64,000 bases of DNA from JADGRB01 sp036267635 (GTDB lineage: Bacteria > Myxococcota_A > Polyangia > Fen-1088): NCBI GenBank assembly GCA_036267635.1, contig DATAVR010000017.1, forward strand, positions 1-64,000, written 5' to 3'. Both the position numbers and the translations under genes were made by a program. Under the pieces are notes generated by a model, which saw only the letters and a list, made by a program, of their open reading frames with translations, searched no databases and was not told the origin of the DNA. This document shows positions 8,168 to 15,514 of this stretch, piece by piece (position 1 is the stretch's first letter; every line of letters begins with the position of its first letter).

Positions 8168-9019
8168 TCAGATCGTGACCAGCTCGCGGACGACGAAGGC
8201 GCCGTCCTTGTCGACGCCGAGGCGTCCGGCGGCGTGGTCGCGATCGTGACCCCAGACGAGCAGCCAGTCCTCGGCGAGGGCGCGGGTGAAGAGAGCGCGC
8301 TTGGTCTCGACGGTCCGCGCCGGCTCGAGGTCGTAGCTCATCACCCAGGGGAGACGCACGTGCACGGCGGTCGGCACCACGTCGCCGAGGAACAGCGCTT
8401 TCGGGCCGTCGGGCGGCCCGATGAGGATCGATTGGTGGCCGGCGGTGTGGCCGGGCGTCGGAATCACGCGCACGCCGGGGGCGATCTCCGTTTCGCCGTC
8501 GACGAGCTGTAACAGGCCCGCCTCGCCGAGCGGGCCGACATTTTCCTGCAGATAGCTGGCGCGGTTGCGCTCGTGGGGGTGGGTGGCGTCCTCCCACTCG
8601 CGCTTCTGGATGACGTGGCGGGCCTTGCGAAACACGGGCGTGATGGCGCCCGACGCCGTCCGCCGCGTCGTCCCGCCGCTGTGATCGAAGTGGAGGTGGG
8701 TCATCACCACCGTGTCGATGTCGTCGGGACCGAGGCCAACCTCTTTCAGCGCCGCGCCGATCGCGCGGTCGTGGTCGATGCCGTAGATCTCCTTCAGCTT
8801 GGGCGAGAACTTGTCGCCGTTGCCGGTCTCGACCAGCACCCGACGGCCGCCGGTCTCGATGAGCAGGCAGCGCGTGCTGTATTGGCAGCGGTTGAGCGCG
8901 TCGCACGACACCAGCTTGGACCAGAGGGTCTTCGGCACCACCCCGTGCATGGCGCCACCGTCGAGACGAAAGCTGCCGCCGTCGAGCGAGGTGATCCGTG
9001 CGTCTCCCAGCGTGAGCAC
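8168..9019 (-). CDS. MBL-fold metallohydrolase, quorum-lactonase-like
   Basis: A 283-residue soluble metallo-beta-lactamase-fold protein. Zinc ligands are visible: THLHFDH at 107-113 (His108, His110, Asp112, His113), a PTPGHTAGH segment, FLGDV, and a late WGHDRDH histidine. The overall form resembles N-acyl-homoserine lactonase and parathion-hydrolase-like MBL proteins, but substrate cannot be assigned. The start is GTG at 9019. No signal peptide is seen, so it is cytoplasmic. It is divergent from the PHP gene at 9105, with 85 bases between. Confidence 0.8.
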   Translation of the reverse strand: MLTLGDARITSLDGGSFRLDGGAMHGVVPKTLWSKLVSCDALNRCQYSTRCLLIETGGRRVLVETGNGDKFSPKLKEIYGIDHDRAIGAALKEVGLGPDDIDTVVMTHLHFDHSGGTTRRTASGAITPVFRKARHVIQKREWEDATHPHERNRASYLQENVGPLGEAGLLQLVDGETEIAPGVRVIPTPGHTAGHQSILIGPPDGPKALFLGDVVPTAVHVRLPWVMSYDLEPARTVETKRALFTRALAEDWLLVWGHDRDHAAGRLGVDKDGAFVVRELVTI

Positions 9020-9104
9020 GCAGCGATCTTACCGCACCGACGGCCCCGTGCGACCCGCGCGGGTTGAAACGGCGTGGTGCTGCGCGGTGATATCCTGCGC
9101 GGGG

Positions 9105-10151
9105 ATGGCGGTCTGGCTGGCACTGGTCGCGCTGCTCGCGCTCGATCCTGGCGTCGGAGCTGCGCCTCGGCCCCGGTCCGACGTCCGCTTCCTCAAAGGT
9201 CAGCTCCATCTGCACTCGAATCGGTCGGGCGACAGCGACACGCCGCCCGGGGAGGTCGTCCGCTGGTACGCCGCGCATGGCTACGACTTCATCGTGTTCA
9301 CCGACCACAACCGGATCACCGCGCCGCCGTCGACGCCGGCGATGCTCGTCGTGCCCGGCGTCGAGCTGACCCAGAACAGCGACCGCTGTGTGCCGGCGCC
9401 GCCGCCCGGACGCAAGTGCCTGCTCCACGTCAACGCGCTGTTCGTGACGCCGCCGGCGCTCGGCCTCATTCCCTGGGGCCTCCCCGCCTCCTCGAGCCGC
9501 GCCGCGATCTACGGTCGGGCGATCGCGGCGGCGCACCGGATGGGCGGCCTGGCCCAGCTCAACCACCCGAATTTCCACTACGGCGCGGATGGCCCGCTGG
9601 TCGCCGCGCTCGCGCGCCAGGGCCTGACGTTGCTGGAGATCGCCAATCAGTCGTGGGACTCGAACGACATCCCCGACGAAAAGGGGCGCCCGACCTCCGA
9701 GGCGATCTGGGACGCGGCGCTCACCGCGGGCGCCACCGTGTACGGCACCGCGACCGACGACGCCCACCACTACTTCGACGCCCGCGCGGCAGCCGCCCGG
9801 GGCGAGCCGGTGTTTCCGGGCGACCTCGGCTTCGTGATGGTGCGGGCGCGCAAGGACCCGGGCGCGATCCGCGACGCGCTGGCGCGCGGCGACTTCTACG
9901 CCTCCACCGGCGTGCTGCTGGCGCGCGTCGAGCACGACGCCGAGACGCTCACCATCGAGGTCGACGCCCGCGCGCCCGGCAACCACCGCTTCACCTTCAT
10001 CGGCGCGGGCGGCAAGACGCTCGCCACGGCCGAGGGGCGCGCCGCCAGCTTCTCGCTCGGCCGCGTGCGCGGCGGCTACCTGCGCGCCGTCGTCACCGAT
10101 CGCGCCGGCCACAAGGCCTGGACGCAACCGATCCGGCTCGCCGCGCCCTGA
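9105..10151 (+). CDS. Exported PHP-domain metal-dependent phosphoesterase-like protein
   Basis: A 348-residue protein. An N-terminal hydrophobic signal (MAVWLALVALLALDPGVGAA) precedes a PHP domain with the metal-binding HLH at 35-37, FTDHN near 65, a QLNHPN segment and TDDAHH. The form is that of the CehA/McbA-type branch, whose members hydrolyse phosphoesters or act on other ester bonds. A C-terminal beta-sandwich-like region (HRFTFIGAGG...) ends the protein. An extracytoplasmic location is inferred from the signal. The ATG at 9105 is chosen because the signal begins there. A TGATATCCT extended -10-like element ends eight bases before the ATG. Confidence 0.75.
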   Translation: MAVWLALVALLALDPGVGAAPRPRSDVRFLKGQLHLHSNRSGDSDTPPGEVVRWYAAHGYDFIVFTDHNRITAPPSTPAMLVVPGVELTQNSDRCVPAPPPGRKCLLHVNALFVTPPALGLIPWGLPASSSRAAIYGRAIAAAHRMGGLAQLNHPNFHYGADGPLVAALARQGLTLLEIANQSWDSNDIPDEKGRPTSEAIWDAALTAGATVYGTATDDAHHYFDARAAAARGEPVFPGDLGFVMVRARKDPGAIRDALARGDFYASTGVLLARVEHDAETLTIEVDARAPGNHRFTFIGAGGKTLATAEGRAASFSLGRVRGGYLRAVVTDRAGHKAWTQPIRLAAP

Positions 10152-10205
10152 GGCCGGCTCCGCCGGCGGCCGCTCCCCGCCGGTTCGCCTTCGTGATACT
10201 GGTGG

Positions 10206-11603
10206 ATGGTCGTGTTGCAGGCGCCGATTCCGGCGGACGAGGTGAAGCGGCTGGCGCTGTTGGCGGCCTGCAACATCATCTACACGCCGGCGGAGCAGGC
10301 CTTCGACGACGTGGCGCGCCTGGCCGCCGATCTCTGCGGGACGGAGATTGCGCTCATCACCCTGGTCGACTCCGACTACCAGTGGTTCAAGGCGCGCGTC
10401 GGCGTCGAGCTGGTGGGGACGCCGCGCGACCTGTCGTTTTGCGGCCACTGCATCAACGGCCACCACCCGCTGGTCGTCGAGGACACGCTCTGCGACCGGC
10501 GCTTCGCCGACAACCCCCTGGTCACCGGCGAGCCCCGCATTCGCTTCTACGCCGGCGTTCCACTGGAGATCGAGCCTGGGTCGGCGGTGGGCGCGCTGTC
10601 GGTGGCCGACCGTTCGCCGCGCACGCTCACCGAGCGGCAGCTCGAGTCGCTGCGCCGGCTGGCCAAGCAGATCGCGCGCGAGCTCGGCCTCCGTCGCGAT
10701 CTGGAGAAGGCGGGCGCGATGACGCCGCTGCCCGACACGCTGATCGCCCCCGGCGCGCTCGTCGGCGGGCGCTGGCGGATGGGGCGAGAGCTCGGGCGCG
10801 GCGCCGTCGGGGTGGTCTACGAGGCGCACGATCGCGATGGGCAACGCGCGGCGGTCAAGTTCCTGCTGCCCGAGTGGCGCGCGCAGGAGGAGGTGCTGGA
10901 GCGGTTCGCGCGCGAGGCGCGCGTGCTCATGCGCCTCGACACGCCGCACGTGGGCCGGCTGCTCGACGTGGGCAACCTCGACGCCGGCCTCGGCGGCGTG
11001 CCCTACCTGGTGCTCGAGTACCTCGAAGGCAAGGACCTCGGCGACGTCATCCGCGACGTCGGGCAGGTGCCGATCCCGCAGGCGGTCCGCTGGTGCGCCG
11101 ACGCTTGCGACGGGGTCGCCCAGGCCCACGAGGTCGGCGTGGTCCATCGCGACCTCAAACCTTCCAATGTCTTCCTGGCCGACACCGGGGGCCGCGAGGC
11201 GGTGGTGAAGGTGCTCGACTTCGGGCTGGCGGCCGGCGATCCGTCGCCCGACAACGCGACCAAGCTGACCGGCAACTACGTGATCGGGTCGCCGGCCTAC
11301 ATGGCCCCGGAGCAGATGGTCGCCTCGAGCAGCGTCGACGCCCGCGGCGACGTCTGGTCGATGGGGGTCGTGCTCTACGAGCTCCTCTCGGGACAGCTTC
11401 CCTTCTCGGGCCATACGCCGCTCGAGATGTTCGCCGCGGTCATGACCCGACCGCCGATCCCGCTCGCCGCCCACTTCGAGGGCGGCCTGCCGCCAGCCGT
11501 GGAGGCCGTCGTCAACAGGTGCCTGCAGAAGGACCGCGCCGAGCGCTATTCCTCCATGCCGGCGCTGGCCCGCGACCTGCGCGCGCTCGCCGGCGCGGCG
11601 TAG
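10206..11603 (+). CDS. GAF-domain serine/threonine protein kinase
   Basis: A 465-residue cytoplasmic protein with an N-terminal GAF sensor domain (about 20-160, with the FCGHCI motif of one GAF subgroup) and a C-terminal Hanks-type kinase (about 188-445). Kinase motifs are complete: the glycine loop GRGAVG, the ATP lysine Lys218, HRDLKPSN (Asp316), DFG (Asp338) and APEQ. No transmembrane segment or C-terminal sensor follows, so the GAF domain is the likely input, sensing a small ligand or redox state. A GATACT hexamer ends five bases before the ATG, leaving no room for a ribosome site. The stop is four bases from the convergent S11 peptidase gene. Confidence 0.92.
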   Translation: MVVLQAPIPADEVKRLALLAACNIIYTPAEQAFDDVARLAADLCGTEIALITLVDSDYQWFKARVGVELVGTPRDLSFCGHCINGHHPLVVEDTLCDRRFADNPLVTGEPRIRFYAGVPLEIEPGSAVGALSVADRSPRTLTERQLESLRRLAKQIARELGLRRDLEKAGAMTPLPDTLIAPGALVGGRWRMGRELGRGAVGVVYEAHDRDGQRAAVKFLLPEWRAQEEVLERFAREARVLMRLDTPHVGRLLDVGNLDAGLGGVPYLVLEYLEGKDLGDVIRDVGQVPIPQAVRWCADACDGVAQAHEVGVVHRDLKPSNVFLADTGGREAVVKVLDFGLAAGDPSPDNATKLTGNYVIGSPAYMAPEQMVASSSVDARGDVWSMGVVLYELLSGQLPFSGHTPLEMFAAVMTRPPIPLAAHFEGGLPPAVEAVVNRCLQKDRAERYSSMPALARDLRALAGAA

Positions 11604-11607
11604 CCCG

Positions 11608-12753
11608 CTACGGCGTCGCGACGGTGGCCGCGGGGCTGTCGGGCGCGGGGGGCGGTGGCGCGGCGACGTCGACCGGCAGCGGAGCCGGCGGCGTGGCGGG
11701 CGCGGCCGCGATCGGCTCCTGGGCCGATCTCGGCACGACGGGGATCGGCGGCGCCGCGGGCCCCGCCGGGACCAGCGGAGGAGCCGCGGGCGAGGCCGAT
11801 GTCGAAGCTGCCGCGGAAGCCGGCGCAGAAGTCGTCATCGACGCCACGCGGGCGCCCGGCGACAGCTTCTGCGGGTGGCTGATGATCCAGTCGGCGACGC
11901 GCGCCACGTCGCCGAAGCGGGTCATCTTCCCGTCGTCGCCGAGGAACGCCATGTAGTAGTTGCGGCCGTCGATCTTGGTCGCCACCACCAGGCAGTAGCG
12001 GGCCTCGTCGTTGTAGCCGGTCTTGCCGCCCAGCACCTGGACGTTGCCGCGCGCCGCCGGGTGGTTGGTGTTGTTGTAGTGAATCGGCGGCTTGCCGACC
12101 GGATGCGCGTCGTACTCGGCGCGCCGGGTGATCGCCGCCAGCGTCGGGTTGGCCATCACCGCCCTCAAAAGGGCGATGATCTCGCGCGGGGTCGAGACGT
12201 TCCCCGTCGAGAGGCCCGTCGGCTCGTGGAAGCGCGTGCTCTTGAGCCCCAGCGCGTGCGCCTTGGCGTTCATCGCCGTCGTCAGCTGCGCGGGGGTGAG
12301 CTTCACCGACCGCCCCAGCGCCGGGATGGCCCGGTTGTCCGAGCCCATCAGCGCCGAATGCAGCAGATCGCGGTTGGAGAGCGTCATCCCCTCGAACAGC
12401 CGCGAGCGCGCCCCACCCTTGGCGACCTCGATGTCGTTCTTGTTGATCGTCGACAGCCCTTCGAGCTCGACCCCTTTTTCCGCCACCACCAGCGTCGCCG
12501 CCAGCTTGGAGATCGAGGCGATCGGGCGCTCCTTGTCGGCGTTCTTGGCGAACACCGCGCGTCCCCCCTCGTCGATCACCAGCGCCGCTTGCGCCTGGAC
12601 GTTGGGGAGCCCGCCCCGCGTGGCCGCGACCGGCCGCTCACGCTCGACGTGCTTGCGGCGCTTCACCGCGTGGCGGGCAAACGCGTTCCCGCTCAAGAGC
12701 ACGACCGCCAGAGCGGCGGCCAAGGCCCCGGCGGGCCGATTGAGGCGCCCCAT
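11608..12753 (-). CDS. Serine peptidase family S11 (D-Ala-D-Ala carboxypeptidase/endopeptidase)
   Basis: A 381-residue exported penicillin-binding-protein-type enzyme that trims peptidoglycan stem peptides or cross-links in the periplasm. An N-terminal signal (LAAALAVVLLSGNAFA) precedes the catalytic fold, with SxxK as Ser80-Ile-Ser-Lys83, SDN in MGSDNRAI and KTG in GGKTGYND. The spacing fits PBP7/DacA-like S11 enzymes. A 75-residue Pro/Ala tail follows in place of the usual DacA C-terminal beta domain and amphipathic anchor. The ATG at 12753 has GAGGTG directly before it. A TTGCCC-16-TATAAC promoter-like pair lies just upstream, in the 3' end of the previous gene. Confidence 0.85.
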   Translation of the reverse strand: MGRLNRPAGALAAALAVVLLSGNAFARHAVKRRKHVERERPVAATRGGLPNVQAQAALVIDEGGRAVFAKNADKERPIASISKLAATLVVAEKGVELEGLSTINKNDIEVAKGGARSRLFEGMTLSNRDLLHSALMGSDNRAIPALGRSVKLTPAQLTTAMNAKAHALGLKSTRFHEPTGLSTGNVSTPREIIALLRAVMANPTLAAITRRAEYDAHPVGKPPIHYNNTNHPAARGNVQVLGGKTGYNDEARYCLVVATKIDGRNYYMAFLGDDGKMTRFGDVARVADWIISHPQKLSPGARVASMTTSAPASAAASTSASPAAPPLVPAGPAAPPIPVVPRSAQEPIAAAPATPPAPLPVDVAAPPPPAPDSPAATVATP

Positions 12754-12764
12754 CACCTCGACAG

Positions 12765-13946
12765 TTATAAAGGACCGAGCGGCGCGGGCAAGTTCCCCGC
12801 CGGTTTGGGCACCGAGATCTTGCGCCAGCCGTGCCAGTACTTCAGGCGCAGCTTGGCCACCACAGCCATCGCCGCGGTCATGAGGACGAGCCCAACCGTG
12901 GCGCCCCACATGCTGAGGCGGTGGTGCAACCGGCCGAGCAGGAGGCCGTAGACGAGCTCGACGTGCACCCAATAGACGAGCAGCGAGGTCTGCCCGAAGA
13001 GCCGCATGAGCGAGAACCAGTGGCGCGGAAAGACGCGCGTCACCAAATAAGCGAGGAGAGCGAGCGGACCGATCTGGCCCAGCCGGTAAAAGAAGGTCCC
13101 CGGCCCCATCTGCTGCACCAGGTCCGACGGGTAGTGGATGATGTACGGGTTGTGGGCGCGGACGATCACCACCGCGCGCATCATCGCCACCCCGACCGCG
13201 CCGCTGACGACGAAGGCGATCGCCTGCTTGCGCGCGCTGGCGCTGCTGCGGACCCAGTAGTGGCCGATGAGGACGCCGACGAGCGGCCAGGCCAGCGACG
13301 GAAAAAGCGGGAACCAGGCCATCGGCCGCTCGCCGCCCAGGTACGAGGTGAGCGGCCGCGGCAAGAACGACGGGAAGTGCATCGGGCCGACGATCGGGCC
13401 GAGCGCGATGACGACCGCCGCCGCCAGCAGGGTCGGGACAATTGCCGGTCGCCCGCGCCAGGGCGCGGTGACGAACGCCGCCACCACCATCGACGCGCCG
13501 ATGCAGTTGAGGATGTCGACCCGGTAAAGATCGTGCCAGTCCCAGCAGCCGCCGAGCACGTACTCCTGCAGCCGAAACAGGTAGGCCAGCGCGATCACCT
13601 CCAGGCCGCGTTTGGCCGCGGTGCGGACCATCGTCGCGCGATCGACCTTGGCGGCGAGCTGGCTCTCGAAGCGGATCGCCATCGAGACGCCGACCAGCAA
13701 CAGGAAGAGCCGCGAGGGGATGCCGCCGATGAAGCGCGTCCAGCCGTAGGCCACCGTCGCCTTCGCCGCCTGGTTGCACCAAGAGTCGTAGAGGTGGGTC
13801 TGGATCATCAGGAGCACGGCCAGGCCGCGCAGCCAGTCGACCGCCTCGATCCGCTGCCGGCGCTTGGGCGTGGGCAGAGGGAGCGCCACCTGGACAGACC
13901 CCGGCTCGGCCCGGCGGAGCTCGGCGCGGGGGGGCGCGGAGCTCAT
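12765..13946 (-). CDS. Membrane acyltransferase, DUF1624/HGSNAT-like
   Basis: A 393-residue protein with about ten membrane helices. The opening RIEAVDWLRGLAVLLMIQTH is the hallmark of the DUF1624/heparan-alpha-glucosaminide acetyltransferase and acyltransferase-3 group, in which a histidine near the first helix carries or accepts the acyl group. These enzymes transfer acetyl groups from cytoplasmic acetyl-CoA to extracytoplasmic sugars. A short soluble N-terminus of about 30 residues precedes the first helix. The substrate is unknown. It is upstream of the S11 peptidase by 11 bases and likely in one unit with it, which hints at a cell-envelope sugar. Confidence 0.75.
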   Translation of the reverse strand: MSSAPPRAELRRAEPGSVQVALPLPTPKRRQRIEAVDWLRGLAVLLMIQTHLYDSWCNQAAKATVAYGWTRFIGGIPSRLFLLLVGVSMAIRFESQLAAKVDRATMVRTAAKRGLEVIALAYLFRLQEYVLGGCWDWHDLYRVDILNCIGASMVVAAFVTAPWRGRPAIVPTLLAAAVVIALGPIVGPMHFPSFLPRPLTSYLGGERPMAWFPLFPSLAWPLVGVLIGHYWVRSSASARKQAIAFVVSGAVGVAMMRAVVIVRAHNPYIIHYPSDLVQQMGPGTFFYRLGQIGPLALLAYLVTRVFPRHWFSLMRLFGQTSLLVYWVHVELVYGLLLGRLHHRLSMWGATVGLVLMTAAMAVVAKLRLKYWHGWRKISVPKPAGNLPAPLGPL

Positions 13947-14062
13947 CCCAGAGGCCCCTCTGACAGGCCCAAGATGGACGAATTTGCCGTGTCCAAGACC
14001 GTCTCAATTCCTGCCGGACGGTGTACGGTTGTCAACGTCTTTTCGCGCGGCCACCGCGCGCG

Positions 14063-14091
14063 TTGACATTGTGTGAGGGGGGGACTATAAA
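14063..14091 (+). promoter_or_regulatory. Sigma-70-type promoter of rplC
   Basis: A perfect TTGACA (14063-14068) is followed by a 17-base spacer and TATAAA (14086-14091). This is the best housekeeping promoter in the window. Transcription should start near 14098, only about six bases before the rplC ATG at 14104, with no ribosome-binding site between. Confidence 0.8.
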
Positions 14092-14103
14092 CCGCCGCTC
14101 GCC

Positions 14104-14859
14104 ATGTCTCTCAAAATGGGCCTTTTGGGCCGTAAGATCGGAATGACCCAGGTGTTTCATGACGACGGGTCCGCCCTGGGCGTTACCGCCGTCTCCGTCG
14201 GCCCCTGCGTGGTCGTCGGCAAGCGCACCGTCGAGAAGCACGGCTACTCGGCGGTCCAGCTCGGCTTCGAGGAGAAGACCCTCCGGCTGGTGACGCGCCC
14301 GGAGAGCGGCTACTTCAAGAAGGCCAACATCGAAAAGCCCCTGCGCCACCTGCGCGAGGTGCGGCTCGAGGCCAAAGAGCTCGAGAAGTACGAGGTGGGC
14401 AAGGTCATCCGCGCGTCGGAGGTGTTCAAGCCGGGCGACGTCATCGACGTGGTCGGTACGACCAAGGGCAAGGGCTATCAGGGCGTCATGAAGAAGCACC
14501 GCATGGCGGGCGACTCGGCGACCCACGGAACGCACGAGTTCTTCCGCCACGGCGGCTCGATCGGCTGCCGCCTCACCCCCGGCCGCGTCCACAAGGGCAA
14601 GCGGATGTCGGGGCTCATGGGGAACGTCAAGAGCACGGCCTCCGACCTGGTCGTGGTGAGCGTGCTCGACGACAAGGATCTCGTCCTCATCAAGGGGCCG
14701 GTCCCCGGACCGGCCAACGGCGTCGTCCTCGTGAAGGGGAGCGTCAAGGACGTCAGGAAGTACGTCGTCCCGCGCCAGATCAAAGAGGTCGAGTCGAAGA
14801 ACCCGATGAAGGCCTCCAAGAAGGGCGCTCCGGCAGCGGCCGCGTCCAAGAAGAAGTAG
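14104..14859 (+). CDS. rplC: Large-subunit ribosomal protein L3
   Basis: A 251-residue L3, which binds 23S rRNA near the peptidyl-transferase centre and is an early assembly protein. The N-terminus GLLGRKIGMTQVF and the long loop around GVMKKHRMAGDSATHGTHEF...HGGSIG...TPGRV are diagnostic. A Lys/Ala-rich tail of about 25 residues is added at the C-terminus. The gene stands alone: rpsJ is not upstream and rplD is not downstream, unlike the usual S10 operon. Two starts are possible. ATG 14104 is used here; ATG 14116 gives the length usual for the family. Neither has a clear ribosome-binding site. Confidence 0.96.
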   Translation: MSLKMGLLGRKIGMTQVFHDDGSALGVTAVSVGPCVVVGKRTVEKHGYSAVQLGFEEKTLRLVTRPESGYFKKANIEKPLRHLREVRLEAKELEKYEVGKVIRASEVFKPGDVIDVVGTTKGKGYQGVMKKHRMAGDSATHGTHEFFRHGGSIGCRLTPGRVHKGKRMSGLMGNVKSTASDLVVVSVLDDKDLVLIKGPVPGPANGVVLVKGSVKDVRKYVVPRQIKEVESKNPMKASKKGAPAAAASKKK

Positions 14860-14876
14860 CGCGGCGCGCGCCGCGC
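14859..14876. repeat. 18-bp perfect GC palindrome after rplC
   Basis: A perfect inverted repeat of only G and C starts at the last base of the rplC stop codon. It could form a stem that stabilises the rplC 3' end or slows polymerase, but no T-tract follows, so it is not a classical terminator. Confidence 0.4.
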
Positions 14877-14900
14877 GGGCTCGATCGACGAGGCGCTCTT

Positions 14901-15497
14901 TTGTCGAAGCTCGGCGATCCTCGCCACCGTCACGACGCCTTTTTCAAGAAGGCCCGCGGCGCCGGCTTCGCCGCGCGCTCGGTCTACAAGCTGGAGGAGA
15001 TCGACCGCAAGCTGCGGCTCCTGCGGGCCGGTGACCGGGTGCTCGACCTCGGCTGCCGGCCGGGCTCGTGGCTGCAGTATGCGAAGAAGGCGGTCGGCGC
15101 GCACGGCGCCGTGGTCGGGATCGACCGCGATCCGCTGCCGCAGCCGATCGCCGGCGCCCGCGTCCTCTGCGCCGATCTGCTGACCGTCACCGACGGCGAG
15201 CTTTTGGGGGAACTGAAGGCGTTCGACGTTGTCCTCTCGGACATGGCCCCCAACACCACCGGGATCCGGGCCACTGACCAGGCGCGCTCGGCGGCGCTGG
15301 TCGAGGAGGCGCTCGGGCGCGCGGAACGCCTGCTGGCGCCCGGCGGCGGCTTCGTGGCCAAGATCTTCCAGGGGCCCGACGTCGAAGTCATTCGAAAGCG
15401 GATGGCGGCCCGCTTCGCCCAGGTCCGCACGCTCAAGCCCGAGGGGTCACGCGCGGAGAGCACCGAGATTTACCTGGCGGGCAAGGGCTTCGCGTAG
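14901..15497 (+). CDS. rlmE: 23S rRNA 2'-O-ribose methyltransferase RlmE (FtsJ)
   Basis: A 198-residue SAM-dependent methyltransferase of the RrmJ/FtsJ family, which methylates U2552 of 23S rRNA late in 50S assembly. Catalytic K-D-K-E residues are visible: Lys30 in SVYKLEEID, the Asp of LSDMAPNTTG, the Lys of VAKIFQG, and the Glu of RAESTEIYL. The SAM motif is VLDLGCRPGSW; Arg replaces the more usual Ala of CAPG. The start is TTG at 14901, 41 bases after rplC. Both genes serve the large ribosomal subunit, so the pairing is sensible. Confidence 0.93.
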   Translation: MSKLGDPRHRHDAFFKKARGAGFAARSVYKLEEIDRKLRLLRAGDRVLDLGCRPGSWLQYAKKAVGAHGAVVGIDRDPLPQPIAGARVLCADLLTVTDGELLGELKAFDVVLSDMAPNTTGIRATDQARSAALVEEALGRAERLLAPGGGFVAKIFQGPDVEVIRKRMAARFAQVRTLKPEGSRAESTEIYLAGKGFA

Positions 15498-15514
15498 ACT
15501 TTTCGCGGACGCCG

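Noticed and set aside
10152..10190. GC-rich inverted repeat after the PHP gene as a terminator
   Set aside because: Short imperfect stem without T-tract in a GC-rich genome; chance is likely.
8043..11474. A 1143-codon minus-strand frame across the MBL, PHP and kinase genes
   Set aside because: It crosses three well-supported genes in other frames and has only low-complexity Arg-rich sequence.
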